From Shewanella halotolerans (GTDB lineage: Bacteria; Pseudomonadota; Gammaproteobacteria; Enterobacterales; Shewanellaceae): a DNA stretch of 64,000 nt. The notes beneath the pieces were generated by a model, which searched no databases, was not told the origin of the DNA, and saw nothing but the letters and a program-made list of their open reading frames with translations. Where the stretch lies: the NCBI RefSeq assembly GCF_019457535.1, contig NZ_CP080417.1, positions 2,542,001 through 2,606,000 of the forward strand, in the 5' to 3' direction. Within the stretch, counting starts at the first letter, position 1, and each line of letters opens with the position of its first letter. The translations under genes were made by a program, and so were the position numbers. This document shows positions 8,355 to 17,599 of the stretch, in pieces.

Positions 8355-9335
8355 TTAGCCTTCCTGGTGCTGGCGCTGTTTGCGCTCGACCTTGTCCTGA
8401 CGGCGCGCCTCGATCACCTGCTTCACATCGCTGCCGATATGGCTCTCGCCGCGTGACTTGGCCAGTTGCACCTGACGCTCACGCTCGACGAAACGCTTGC
8501 GCTGCTTGTCAGACAACTTGTCGATGCAGTGTGGGCAGCTTACGCCCTGTACATAATGCTCGCTTTGTTTGTCTTCTTCGGTAATAGGCAGGCGACAGGC
8601 ATTACACTGGTCGTACTGTCCCTTTTCCAGCTGATGGTTAACCGACACGCGATTGTCGAACACGAAACACTCGCCTTCCCAGAGGCTCTCTTCGGGTTTA
8701 ACCTCTTCCAGATACTTAAGCACCCCACCTTCTAAGTGATACACCTCATCGAATCCCTGCTCTTTGAGGTAGGCGGTAGATTTCTCGCAGCGAATGCCGC
8801 CGGTGCAGAACATGGCGACCTTCTTGTGTTGCTTAGGATCCAGGTTCTGCTTCACATAGTCGGGAAACTCTCTGAAGGTCTGGGTCTTAGGGTCGACCGC
8901 ATTCTTGAAGGTGCCTATGTTGACCTCATAGTCGTTACGGGTGTCGATTAGCAGCACCTCGGGATCTGAGATCAGCTTGTTCCAGTCCTTAGGCTTCACA
9001 TAGGTGCCCACCACCTTACGGGGATCTATACCTTCGACTCCCATGGTGACTATCTCTTTCTTCAGCTTGACCTTAGTGCGATAGAAAGGCATCTCATGGT
9101 CGAATGACAGCTTGTAGACGATATTATCCAGCCCTGGCTGGGCGTCTAACCAGGCCAGTAGACTATCGATCCCCGCCTGACTGCCGGCGACCGTACCGTT
9201 AATCCCTTCGCTGGCCAGCAGCAAAGTTCCTTTGATCTCTAAAGATTCCATCTCCTTAAGCAATGGCTGCTGCAGGGCTTCGAAGGCCGGCAGGGAGACA
9301 AACTTATATAACGCACATACTACAAACTGAGACAT
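8355..9335 (-). CDS. trhO: tRNA uridine(34) hydroxylase (rhodanese-related, YceA/TrhO)
   Basis: A 326-residue protein that matches the TrhO/YceA family, which hydroxylates U34 of certain tRNAs to give 5-hydroxyuridine, the precursor of (m)cmo5U. The N-terminal UPF0176 domain (about residues 1-110, with ASEGINGTVAGS) is followed by a rhodanese domain with the active-site loop MFCTGGIRCEKS (cysteine near residue 178). A C-terminal zinc-ribbon-like region follows (CNACRLPITEEDK ... GVSCPHC) and then a basic, Gln/Arg-rich tail that may contact RNA. The gene stands alone, with its own terminator downstream. Confidence 0.93.
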   Translation of the reverse strand: MSQFVVCALYKFVSLPAFEALQQPLLKEMESLEIKGTLLLASEGINGTVAGSQAGIDSLLAWLDAQPGLDNIVYKLSFDHEMPFYRTKVKLKKEIVTMGVEGIDPRKVVGTYVKPKDWNKLISDPEVLLIDTRNDYEVNIGTFKNAVDPKTQTFREFPDYVKQNLDPKQHKKVAMFCTGGIRCEKSTAYLKEQGFDEVYHLEGGVLKYLEEVKPEESLWEGECFVFDNRVSVNHQLEKGQYDQCNACRLPITEEDKQSEHYVQGVSCPHCIDKLSDKQRKRFVERERQVQLAKSRGESHIGSDVKQVIEARRQDKVERKQRQHQEG

Positions 9336-9394
9336 ATCAACCTCTTAAACTGCTCGCTGAGGCTTAATCCCCAGTGCATGGATAGACGCGCTTA

Positions 9395-9430
9395 CAACCT
9401 AAGTATCAACCTAAGTATCAACCTAAGCAT
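9395..9430. repeat. Tandem repeat, 3 x 12 bp
   Basis: CAACCTAAGTAT occurs twice exactly (9395-9406, 9407-9418), then once with one change (9419-9430). It lies about 60 bases upstream of the trhO start, in the probable leader or promoter region. The core CCTAAG recurs once more just after. Confidence 0.8.
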
Positions 9431-9619
9431 GGCCTAAGTGACATGGCGCGCAAAATGGAGGCGAATTCTACCTAAATCACAGTTAAACAAACAGGCAGAA
9501 AAAGTAAGGGTATTTTATTACCCCCTGCGCGGTCGCCTGCTCAATAAGACGAAAAGCCTTTCGGGGTTGCGATTTAGGGCAAAGCCATGAAGAATAGCGC
9601 CAGCAATCAAGGAGACCCC

Positions 9620-10291
9620 ATGGCCTACCCCATATTATATTCGTTTCGTCGCTGCCCCTATGCCATGCGCGCCCGTCTGGGCCTCTTTCTCGCAGGCCAG
9701 GAGGTGGAGCTCAGAGAGATAGTGCTCAAACATAAGCCCGAGCCCATGTTAGCGGCCAGCCCCAAGGGCACTGTACCTGTGCTTATCCTAGAAGATGGCA
9801 GCGTCATCGACGAGAGCCTGTCGATCATGCTGTGGGCGCTCGGTAAGAAGGCCAAAGAGGGAGATGAGAAAACAGCGGCGCTGCTCCTTAGCCATGAGCC
9901 TGACCTGCAACAAGCGGCCATGGATCTAATTAGTGAAAACGACAATGAATTTAAGCCCTGGCTGGATAAGTATAAGTACGCCGATCGCCATCCAGAGCAG
10001 ACGCAAGAAGACTATCGTTCCCAGGGCGAGCACTTTATCGCCAGGCTGGAAGCCAGGCTGAACGAACATGCCCAGCTGATGGCAGACCTTCCAACCCTCG
10101 CCGACTATGCCATCTTCCCCTTCGTGCGCCAGTTTGCCCACGTGGATAATACCTGGTGGCAACACGCTCCCTACCCTAAGGTACGCGCCTGGCTCGCCAA
10201 TCATATAGATAGCCCAGTCTTTACTGCCATCATGAAGAAATACCCCACCTGGCTCGACAGCGGTGAGAGCTTCTCACTGCTAGAAAACTAA
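9620..10291 (+). CDS. Glutathione S-transferase family protein
   Basis: A 223-residue protein with an N-terminal thioredoxin-like GST domain. It starts YPILYSFRRCPYAMRARLGL, where the CPYA motif recalls omega-type GSTs and glutaredoxins, and continues with PKGTVPVLILEDGSVIDESLSIMLW, the cis-Pro and glutathione-contact region. The C-terminal half is helical (LADYAIFPFVRQFA). I start at the ATG at 9620, preceded by AAGGAG, rather than 11 codons upstream at 9587. The cysteine in CPYA suggests thiol-transferase or deglutathionylation activity. It stands alone and ends at a strong terminator. Confidence 0.85.
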   Translation: MAYPILYSFRRCPYAMRARLGLFLAGQEVELREIVLKHKPEPMLAASPKGTVPVLILEDGSVIDESLSIMLWALGKKAKEGDEKTAALLLSHEPDLQQAAMDLISENDNEFKPWLDKYKYADRHPEQTQEDYRSQGEHFIARLEARLNEHAQLMADLPTLADYAIFPFVRQFAHVDNTWWQHAPYPKVRAWLANHIDSPVFTAIMKKYPTWLDSGESFSLLEN

Positions 10292-10303
10292 CCGGGAGCA
10301 CAC

Positions 10304-10330
10304 AAAAAAGGCGCCCTCAGGCGCCTTTTT
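10304..10330 (+). terminator. Intrinsic terminator after the GST gene
   Basis: AAGGCGCC and GGCGCCTT pair around a 4-base CTCA loop, with A6 before and T5 after. It sits between two convergent genes and could serve both. Confidence 0.85.
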
Positions 10331-10356
10331 CCTTCCTTATCTGTCTATGCTGAATT

Positions 10357-12240
10357 TCACTGCAGCGACAACTGATACACGCTGGTGCTGCCGCTCACCT
10401 CATTGCCTATGATCAACAGCGGCTTACCGTTGGGGCTGTCGGCCGCGGCCACGAAGCTCATCCCTTCAGGGCCGAGATCTCCCGCCGCCTCAGGCGAACC
10501 TGTGATGTCGCTGCCATCGATCTCGAAGCCGACCTCGAAATCACGATTGACCACATAGTCGACAAACTTCACCGCAAACGGGTTGGTGATCTCATAGATC
10601 ATGAAGCCAGAGGTGCGCTCCAGGCCGATGAAGGCGTAGCGCTTACCCTCAATCTCGCCAATCGCCAGCGCCTCGGGCTCGGCGCCCTTATCGTCGCTGC
10701 GGCTGTCGCCCTTGTTCTCTTCGTTATTGTTGTTGAAGTTCATCCCCAGCAACGCTGCCGTGATGCGGGAGAAATCACTGCCGCTGTCGAACACCTGCTG
10801 ACCGTTTTGATCCCAGATAGAGAATGAGCGACCGCCGTAGGCCACTATCTTGTCGAAGTCACCATCACCATCTTCATCTCCCATTGAGGTGGTCACCTTG
10901 AGGCGCGCCAGCTGCGTCTTGTCCTGTGCCGCGGCAAACTGCGGATGATTAGCATCGAGCGTGAGGTCGCCGGCGCGCACCTCTTCGGAGAAACCGCCAT
11001 AGTCACGAGAGTCCCCCTCGTTGGCCGTTACCACAAAGTCGCTGCCATGCCACTGGTAGCTGGCAATCGTATCGGGCTGATACAAGCCAACCACCCCCGG
11101 ATAGGCTTGAATATTGACCCTGTCATCCTTGTCGCTGGCATCGATCGCGTTCTTCCCTAAACCAAAATCCTTAAAGCCGAGGGGCCAGATGGCCTTGACC
11201 GCTTTGCTTGGAATATCGATCACCGCGATGGCGTTGTTTTCCTGCAAACTGACATAGGCGAGCTTATCGTCTGGCGATACGCTGATATATTCAGGCTCCA
11301 AGTCTTGCGCGCGACTGGCACCCGGGCCGTTGATCTTGATGTCGCTGGAAAACTCGGCTTCGCGCGCGCCGCCCAAATTAAAGTCGCTGAAATCCAGTAA
11401 GGTCGCGCTGGTCGCCGGCATACCATCGGTCACGGCTATTATCGCCACCGTGCCGAGCGGATCGACGCTGTAGTCATCACTCGGCTCACCTTCGCCGGCC
11501 ACCAATACTTGCTTGCCATCATGGCTAAATACGACATTGTCTGGCAGCGCACCGACCTCGACACCATGGATTAGGCTGGCTTCTCCGGCGCTATCGATGC
11601 GATAGAAGGCGACATAGCCCATCCCCTGCTTGCTGTTACCCGCCTCATCGCCGCGCTCTATGGCCACCGCCAGCAGATCGCCATGTATGGCCAGGCTGTT
11701 GACGCCGCCAAGACGAGCCAGGCCAAGATCTTGCGCCACATCCAGCACAGCCAGCTTAGGCAGGTTATTGAGCACCAGGGCATCGCTGCCTGCTACCGGG
11801 ATTGCGGCTAAGTTGCCCGCATCGACGATATCTACCTTACCGCTCTGGGCGTTTACCACGAAGATACGTTTACTCGCCACATGAAAACCGACGATCTCCG
11901 CGGCGCTCTGACCATAGACGCCAGACTCATAACGGCCCACCAGCTCGGCGCTAAGCCCAGACACCGTCTCACGGCAAAGGTATTGAGTCTGCTCGGCGTT
12001 GACTTCATCGCTATCCAGCACGCCGTTGCCATTGAGGTCCAGGCCTGTCTGTATCATCTGTCCACCGAGTGGACATTCAAGGTCACCCGCTGGCAGCTGG
12101 GTAAATGCAACCAGGCTACTCGCGCCGTTTGCGCCATTGCTGCCATTTGTACCATCTTTGCCGTCATCGCCGCTGCAGGCCGTCAGACCCAGAGTTGCCA
12201 TGACCAAAGCTATCGCCGTTTTTTTCATCTTGTTATTCAT
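10357..12240 (-). CDS. Choice-of-anchor I family lipoprotein (beta-propeller, esterase-like)
   Basis: A 627-residue exported lipoprotein: MKKTAIALVMATLGLTACSG gives a signal peptide with lipobox LTAC. A short collagen-like GKDGTNGSNGANGAS run follows, then a DUF7151-like segment with LDLNGNGVLDSDEV, and then a large WD40/YVTN-type propeller (GRYESGVYGQSAAEIVGFH, EYISVSPDDKLAYVSLQENNAIAVID, PDTIASYQWHGSDFVVTANEGDSRDYGGFSEEVR, GPEGMSFVAA). These are the hallmarks of the choice-of-anchor I family, sometimes annotated as alkaline-phosphatase-like or esterase-like. The true substrate is not known. No neighbour suggests a pathway. Confidence 0.8.
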   Translation of the reverse strand: MNNKMKKTAIALVMATLGLTACSGDDGKDGTNGSNGANGASSLVAFTQLPAGDLECPLGGQMIQTGLDLNGNGVLDSDEVNAEQTQYLCRETVSGLSAELVGRYESGVYGQSAAEIVGFHVASKRIFVVNAQSGKVDIVDAGNLAAIPVAGSDALVLNNLPKLAVLDVAQDLGLARLGGVNSLAIHGDLLAVAIERGDEAGNSKQGMGYVAFYRIDSAGEASLIHGVEVGALPDNVVFSHDGKQVLVAGEGEPSDDYSVDPLGTVAIIAVTDGMPATSATLLDFSDFNLGGAREAEFSSDIKINGPGASRAQDLEPEYISVSPDDKLAYVSLQENNAIAVIDIPSKAVKAIWPLGFKDFGLGKNAIDASDKDDRVNIQAYPGVVGLYQPDTIASYQWHGSDFVVTANEGDSRDYGGFSEEVRAGDLTLDANHPQFAAAQDKTQLARLKVTTSMGDEDGDGDFDKIVAYGGRSFSIWDQNGQQVFDSGSDFSRITAALLGMNFNNNNEENKGDSRSDDKGAEPEALAIGEIEGKRYAFIGLERTSGFMIYEITNPFAVKFVDYVVNRDFEVGFEIDGSDITGSPEAAGDLGPEGMSFVAAADSPNGKPLLIIGNEVSGSTSVYQLSLQ

Positions 12241-12471
12241 TGCCTAATCCTTTTGCTTGCCCTGAGTACGCCTAAGTAAGAACCGCCAAGAGGCGGATAA
12301 ATAGGCTATAAATTGCGCTAAGCTAAGACGGAGATAAGACGAATTCATGACGTGAAGATGACAGTTTAACGACAGGCGACGCGAAAATTAGCCTGGTGCG
12401 TAAATTTCCCTTTGTCGCCCGCGTGATTCGCGCTAAATTTTGAGTCGGTATGATTTCGGATAGATGAGTCC

Positions 12472-13359
12472 ATGTGCAGATTTTTAACCTATAGCGGCCC
12501 CAAGGCGCTGATGTCCCCCCTGATCTTTAAGGCCTCCAACTCGCTGGTGATGCAGAGCAAATACGCCCAGAAACGTAAGGTGCCCACCAACGCCGACGGT
12601 TTTGGCCTGGGCTGGTATCCCACCCAGGATGATCCTATCCCGGCGACCTTCGTCAACGTGGATCCCGCCTGGAGTAACCGCAACCTTAAGATGATCGCCG
12701 AGAAGGTAGAGACTCAGCATTATTTTGCCCACGTGCGCGATGCCTCCAAGGGAATGCCGGTCAGCCAGGCCAACTGCCACCCCTTCTCCTGCATGCATTA
12801 CCTGTGGATGCACAACGGCCGCCTGGATCAGTTCGATAAGTTCCGTCGTCAGCTGCTCAATCAGCTCTCGGATCGCGCCTTTGCCTTGATCAAGGGCAAC
12901 ACGGACTCAGAATATGCCTTCGCCCTCTTCATGGACATGCTGGAATTTGCCGAGAAAGCCAGCCTGAGTCAGCTGGAAAACGCGATGGAGGCGACTATCG
13001 CCTGCATCATGCGCCTACGTAAGGCTGCGGGCGCCGACACTAACGCCTTCATCAACTTTGCCGTCACCGATGGTAAACACACGGTCGTGACCCGTTTCGC
13101 CACATTGGAGGGAGTTAAACCCGCCTCACTCTTCTTCGGTCGTGGCAAGGTTAACGAATGCCAGGAGGGGATCGAATTTATCCCCCACACGGAAGAAGTT
13201 CAGGAGGGTGAGCAGGCCTGCATCATCATCTGCTCGGAGCCGCCAACGGATCAGAGCGAGCACTGGACCAAGGTGGAGCGCAACCACATGGTGAGCGCCA
13301 TAGGCAACGAGCGAGTGAGTCAGCGCAAGCTGGACCTGCCGTTTCAGTCAGAGCTTTAA
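12472..13359 (+). CDS. Class II glutamine amidotransferase (YafJ-like)
   Basis: A 295-residue Ntn-hydrolase. The mature enzyme would begin at Cys2 (MCRFLTYSGPKAL), the catalytic nucleophile of class II glutaminase domains, and further glutaminase motifs are present: NADGFGLGWYP, HYFAHVRDAS, NCHPFSCMHYLWMHNGRL and KGNTDSEYAF. The length and sequence fit the stand-alone YafJ family rather than PurF or GlmS, because no synthase domain follows. The acceptor of the ammonia is unknown. Confidence 0.85.
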   Translation: MCRFLTYSGPKALMSPLIFKASNSLVMQSKYAQKRKVPTNADGFGLGWYPTQDDPIPATFVNVDPAWSNRNLKMIAEKVETQHYFAHVRDASKGMPVSQANCHPFSCMHYLWMHNGRLDQFDKFRRQLLNQLSDRAFALIKGNTDSEYAFALFMDMLEFAEKASLSQLENAMEATIACIMRLRKAAGADTNAFINFAVTDGKHTVVTRFATLEGVKPASLFFGRGKVNECQEGIEFIPHTEEVQEGEQACIIICSEPPTDQSEHWTKVERNHMVSAIGNERVSQRKLDLPFQSEL

Positions 13360-13559
13360 CCCAGGTTAGATGACTAGGGGGCCTTGCCCGTCTAGCAAGG
13401 TTTTGTTACAAATCGGCTCGCCTTGCATTAGCCTAAGCGCAATAAAGCATTGGCCAACGCGAGGCGAGATCCCGTACAATCGTTCTTCTCCCAGATAACA
13501 TCCCCATCACCTGTTATCACCCCCACAAATTGTCTTAAATTCGGTCACAAGAGGTATGA

Positions 13560-14783
13560 GTGAACAAAGCGTCGATCCCGTCATCTGAGCTTAGCCAACC
13601 CCAGGGCATCCCCAATCTGGCCCTGTTGATCCCCATGTTATCGGCCATCGTCGCCATCACGCCGCTGGCAATCGACATGTACCTGCCGGCCATGTCGACC
13701 CTGGCCAGCAGCTTCAATTCAAGCGTCACTACTGTGCAGCAGTCACTCAGTCTCTATCTGGCGGGCTATGCCCTTGGCATGCTCACCTTCGGCCCTGTTG
13801 CCGACCGCATCGGCCGCCGCCCCTTGGTATTAGTTGGCTTAACCGGCTTTGGTCTGATCAGCCTGACACTGGCCTTCGTCACTAGCGTGGAGGTATTTCT
13901 GGGGCTGAGATTCCTGCAGGCCTTCATCGGCGCCGCCGCCACAGTGGTGGTGCCCGGCTACATCAAGGAGGTCTATGGCAAGAACACCGCCAAGGGGATG
14001 TCCTACGTCAGCCTGATCATGATGCTGGCGCCGCTCATCGCCCCCACCATGGGCAGCCTAATCCTCGAGCTGGGTGAATGGCACCTGATCTTCTTCATCT
14101 TGGCCTGTTACGCCAGCTTGCTGCTCATCCTGGTACTGACCAAGCTAAGAATGCCCAGCGATTCGCAAACAAGCGGCCGCAGTCAGCGGTCATTCTTCGG
14201 CGCCTATGCAGTGGTGTTTACCAAGCCAGGCGTTAAGCTGCATATCGCCAGCGGCGTGATGACCTCGTTTGCCTTTTTCTGCTACCTCACCGCCTCACCG
14301 TTCGTCTACATGGAGGTGTTTGGTCTGGATAAGAGCCTGTTTGCCATCCTCTTTAGCACCAATGTCGGCGCCCTGATGCTGGCCAACGTGATCAACAGCC
14401 GCATCGTGGTCAAGTATGGCTCACGCCGTATGCTCAAGGTGGCCACCCTACTGGCGGCCGTCGCCGGTATTGGCTTATTAAGCGTTAACCTGCTGGGACT
14501 TAGCTATCACTTTACCGTGGCGGCGCTCATCCCCTTCATGGGTTTCCTGGGCGTAATGTCGGTCAATGCCGATGCCATAGTGCTAATGAAGTTTCAGCAG
14601 GAGACTGGCACGGCGACGGCGGTGATCGGCACCCTGAGATTTGGCTTTGGCGCCCTGGCGGGTCCTTTGTTGGCGCTCTTCTACACTGGGACAGCGGTGC
14701 CCTTCTCCGCGCTCATGTTAGGCGCCGTACTGCTAGTGGGCCTCTGCCAATTCCTGGCGCATTCACAGCAAAGACAGGGCTAA
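13560..14783 (+). CDS. Bcr/CflA-type multidrug MFS transporter
   Basis: A 407-residue twelve-helix major facilitator. The early segment ITPLAIDMYLPAMSTLASSF, the motif-A loop GPVADRIGRRPLVLVGL and the following RFLQAFIGAAATVVVPGYIKEVY are typical of the DHA1 Bcr/CflA drug-efflux group. A GTG start at 13560 is used, with AAGAGG 5 bases before it. The gene stands alone. Substrate specificity cannot be judged from sequence. Confidence 0.88.
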   Translation: MNKASIPSSELSQPQGIPNLALLIPMLSAIVAITPLAIDMYLPAMSTLASSFNSSVTTVQQSLSLYLAGYALGMLTFGPVADRIGRRPLVLVGLTGFGLISLTLAFVTSVEVFLGLRFLQAFIGAAATVVVPGYIKEVYGKNTAKGMSYVSLIMMLAPLIAPTMGSLILELGEWHLIFFILACYASLLLILVLTKLRMPSDSQTSGRSQRSFFGAYAVVFTKPGVKLHIASGVMTSFAFFCYLTASPFVYMEVFGLDKSLFAILFSTNVGALMLANVINSRIVVKYGSRRMLKVATLLAAVAGIGLLSVNLLGLSYHFTVAALIPFMGFLGVMSVNADAIVLMKFQQETGTATAVIGTLRFGFGALAGPLLALFYTGTAVPFSALMLGAVLLVGLCQFLAHSQQRQG

Positions 14784-15236
14784 CGGTGCTGATACGTCAA
14801 TTACCGCATTAACTCGCCACGCTTACGTTAGATTCACCGTCAAGCTCGCCATTAGCTTCGCCACCAAGACAAACGCCGCCCGATGACTCAATTGGGCGGC
14901 GATGACACAAAATAGCCTTCTGAGACTAAAGTCTACATCGCCCGATTAAAGATAGATGACGGCGCTCAAATCCCGTCAAACCGCCACTTCGGCCAACAGC
15001 CACCTCACCTCGAACGTGAGTTTTGCTCAACTTGGCAAACTTTGCAGATAAAAGGCTTGAATTCATTCATCTATTGAATATGATGAAATTCTGTTCATTG
15101 GCAACAGTCACCCCAAGCCGACCGCTTTAGGGTGAAGCGCGAGTCTGGATTACCCTCCAGACTCTATGTTTAGAGCGATTACCGTCGCTGTATCAAGATA
15201 CTGCATACCGTCGCGGTAACTTAAGAGGGATCACCA
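14784..15236. other. Gene-free leader region upstream of ilvI
   Basis: Two hairpins are visible. GCCGCCC/GGGCGGC (14875-14900) follows the transporter gene but lacks a T-run. GAGTCTGGA/TCCAGACTC (15141-15164) is a perfect 9-bp stem with a 6-base loop, 73 bases before the ilvI start. A 16-codon frame (15080-15130) ends just before the second hairpin but has no ribosome site and is not rich in Ile, Val or Leu codons. Nothing else is recognised. Confidence 0.5.
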
Positions 15237-16958
15237 ATGGAAAAACTTTCCGGCGCCAGCATGATCGTCCGATCATTAATCGATGAAGGCGTTAAACACA
15301 TTTTCGGCTATCCAGGTGGCTCGGTACTCGATATTTACGATGCCCTGCACCAGAAATCCGGCATAGAACATATTCTCGTACGCCACGAACAGGCGGCCGT
15401 GCACATGGCCGACGGCTATGCCCGCGCCACCGGCAAGGTGGGTGTGGTGCTGGTCACCTCTGGCCCAGGCGCCACCAATGCCATCACAGGGATCGCCACC
15501 GCCTACATGGACTCAATCCCGCTGGTCGTCCTCTCTGGACAGGTCCCCAGCAACTTAATTGGTAATGATGCCTTCCAGGAATGCGACATGATAGGTATCT
15601 CACGCCCCGTGGTGAAACACAGCTTCCTGGTGACAGACGCCAAGGATATTCCTGCCATCATCAAGAAGGCCTTCTATATCGCCTCTACCGGTCGTCCCGG
15701 CCCTGTGGTGGTAGACATTCCCAAGGATTGTCTCAACCCACAGATATTGCACGAATACCAATATCCGGATGAGATAAACATGCGTTCCTATAACCCGACG
15801 ACTACGGGCCATAAGGGACAGATCCGCCGAGGCCTGCAGGCCCTGTTAAAGGCCAAGAAACCGGTACTCTATGTGGGAGGCGGCGCGGTGATCTCGGGCG
15901 CAGACCAGCAGATCCTTAAACTGTCTGACAGACTCGGCCTGCCGGTGGTCAGCACCCTAATGGGGCTGGGTGCCTTTCCCGGCACCCACGCCAACAGCGT
16001 CGGCATGCTCGGGATGCATGGCTGTTATGAGGCCAACATGGCGATGCACAACGCCGACCTTATCTTCGGCATCGGGGTAAGATTCGACGATCGCACCACC
16101 AACAATGTGGAAAAATATTGCCCCAACGCCACCATATTGCACATCGATATCGACCCGTCATCCATCTCCAAGACGGTCAGGGTGGATATCCCCATAGTAG
16201 GCTCGGCCGATAGCGTGCTCGATGACATGCTGGCCCTGCTGGACGATGAGCCGTCAATGAAAAATGATGAAGGCGCCATCGACTACTGGTGGAGCGAGAT
16301 CAATCAGTGGCGCAGTCGCAACAGTCTGGCCTATGACAAGAGCAGCGAGCGCATCAAGCCCCAGCAGGTGATCGAGACCCTACACAAGCTGACCAATGGC
16401 GATGCCTACGTGGCCTCGGACGTGGGTCAGCATCAGATGTTTGCCGCCCTCTACTACCCTTTCAACAAGCCAAGGCGCTGGATCAACTCGGGTGGCCTGG
16501 GCACCATGGGCTTTGGCCTGCCGGCCGCCATGGGGGTCAAGATGGCCAAGCCGGACGAGACGGTTATCTGCGTCACAGGTGATGGCTCGATCCAGATGAA
16601 TATCCAGGAGCTATCGACCGCGCTGCAATACGATACGCCGGTTAAAATTATCAACTTAAACAACCGTTTCCTCGGTATGGTGAAGCAGTGGCAGGATATG
16701 ATCTACTCGGGTCGTCACTCCCACTCCTACATGGACTCAGTGCCTAACTTTGCCAAGATCGCCGAGGCCTACGGCCACGTGGGCATGACCATCAGCGACC
16801 CGGCCGAGCTGGAAGCCGGGCTCGAGAAGGCCCTTGCCATGAAGGACAAGCTGGTCTTTGTCGACATCAGCGTCGATGAGACAGAGCACGTCTACCCAAT
16901 GCAGATCCGCGGTGGCGGGATGAATGAAATGTGGCTAAGCAAGACGGAGAAAAGCTAA
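15237..16958 (+). CDS. ilvI: Acetolactate synthase large (catalytic) subunit
   Basis: A 573-residue ThDP- and FAD-dependent enzyme that condenses pyruvate with pyruvate or 2-ketobutyrate, the first common step of branched-chain amino-acid synthesis. The ThDP glutamate is in RHEQAAVHMADGYARATGKVG. The FAD domain follows (RFDDRTTNN) and the C-terminal ThDP motif starts at VTGDGSIQMNIQELSTALQY and runs through NNRFLGMVKQWQ. ATG at 15237 follows AAGAGGGA. The small subunit overlaps its stop. A leader hairpin sits upstream. Confidence 0.95.
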   Translation: MEKLSGASMIVRSLIDEGVKHIFGYPGGSVLDIYDALHQKSGIEHILVRHEQAAVHMADGYARATGKVGVVLVTSGPGATNAITGIATAYMDSIPLVVLSGQVPSNLIGNDAFQECDMIGISRPVVKHSFLVTDAKDIPAIIKKAFYIASTGRPGPVVVDIPKDCLNPQILHEYQYPDEINMRSYNPTTTGHKGQIRRGLQALLKAKKPVLYVGGGAVISGADQQILKLSDRLGLPVVSTLMGLGAFPGTHANSVGMLGMHGCYEANMAMHNADLIFGIGVRFDDRTTNNVEKYCPNATILHIDIDPSSISKTVRVDIPIVGSADSVLDDMLALLDDEPSMKNDEGAIDYWWSEINQWRSRNSLAYDKSSERIKPQQVIETLHKLTNGDAYVASDVGQHQMFAALYYPFNKPRRWINSGGLGTMGFGLPAAMGVKMAKPDETVICVTGDGSIQMNIQELSTALQYDTPVKIINLNNRFLGMVKQWQDMIYSGRHSHSYMDSVPNFAKIAEAYGHVGMTISDPAELEAGLEKALAMKDKLVFVDISVDETEHVYPMQIRGGGMNEMWLSKTEKS

Positions 16959-17452
16959 TGCGTCGAATTATTTCTGTATTACTCGAAAACCAACCCGGCG
17001 CCCTATCTCGCGTGGTAGGCCTTTTCTCTCAGCGAGGCTACAACATCGAGAGCCTGACGGTGGCGCCGACGGACGATGTCACCCTCTCCAGGCTCAACAT
17101 TACCCTAGTGGCCGACGAGGCAGTGCTGGAACAGATTGAGAAGCAGCTGCATAAGCTGATCGACATTCTCAAGGTGTCCAACATTACCGAGTCCAGCCAT
17201 ATCGAGCGTGAGCTGGCGCTGATCAAGGTGAAAGCCAAGGGCGCGGGTCGTGAGGAGGTGAAGCGCACCGCCGATATCTTCCGCGGTCAGATAGTGGATG
17301 TCACCTCTGAGCTCTACACCATTCAGATGGCCGGCACTTCGGATAAACTCGATGCCTTCATCGCCGCCATCGGCGAGGTGACTAAGGTGATTGAGGTATC
17401 TCGCTCAGGTGTGGTCGGTCTGTGCCGCGGTGAGAAGGCGATGCGCGCCTAA
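16958..17452 (+). CDS. ilvH: Acetolactate synthase small (regulatory) subunit
   Basis: A 164-residue ACT-domain regulator that binds valine and activates IlvI. The N-terminal ACT domain begins MRRIISVLLENQPGALSRVV, with SQRGYNIESLTVAPT as the effector-site loop; the C-terminal domain includes IVDVTSELYTIQMAG. The ATG (16958-16960) overlaps the last base of the ilvI TAA, so the two are translationally coupled. A strong terminator ends the operon. Confidence 0.95.
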   Translation: MRRIISVLLENQPGALSRVVGLFSQRGYNIESLTVAPTDDVTLSRLNITLVADEAVLEQIEKQLHKLIDILKVSNITESSHIERELALIKVKAKGAGREEVKRTADIFRGQIVDVTSELYTIQMAGTSDKLDAFIAAIGEVTKVIEVSRSGVVGLCRGEKAMRA

Positions 17453-17487
17453 GCGAATACCCAATCGTTAACGACTAATCAATACGC

Positions 17488-17519
17488 ACAAAAAACGCCA
17501 GCATTTGCTGGCGTTTTTA
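17488..17519 (+). terminator. Intrinsic terminator of ilvIH
   Basis: AACGCCAGC pairs with GCTGGCGTT around a short ATTT loop, with an A-run before and T5 after; 35 bases beyond ilvH. Confidence 0.9.
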
Positions 17520-17599
17520 CTATTTTAAACGAAAAGCCTCAACCCAAGAGCCTAAAACAAAAAGCCCTAACTCAAAATGGCCCTTGGATATCAAACGAT

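Noticed and set aside
8172..8456. 94-codon frame on the plus strand with a hydrophobic stretch
   Set aside because: It overlaps the trhO 3' coding region, has no ribosome site and matches no family; its hydrophobic part is the antisense of trhO.
14875..14900. GC-rich hairpin after the Bcr/CflA gene as a terminator
   Set aside because: The stem is good but no T-run follows on the plus strand, so I did not list it as a terminator.
15080..15130. Leader peptide for ilvI attenuation
   Set aside because: The 16-codon frame has no ribosome site and only two Leu and one Val codons, too few for branched-chain attenuation.
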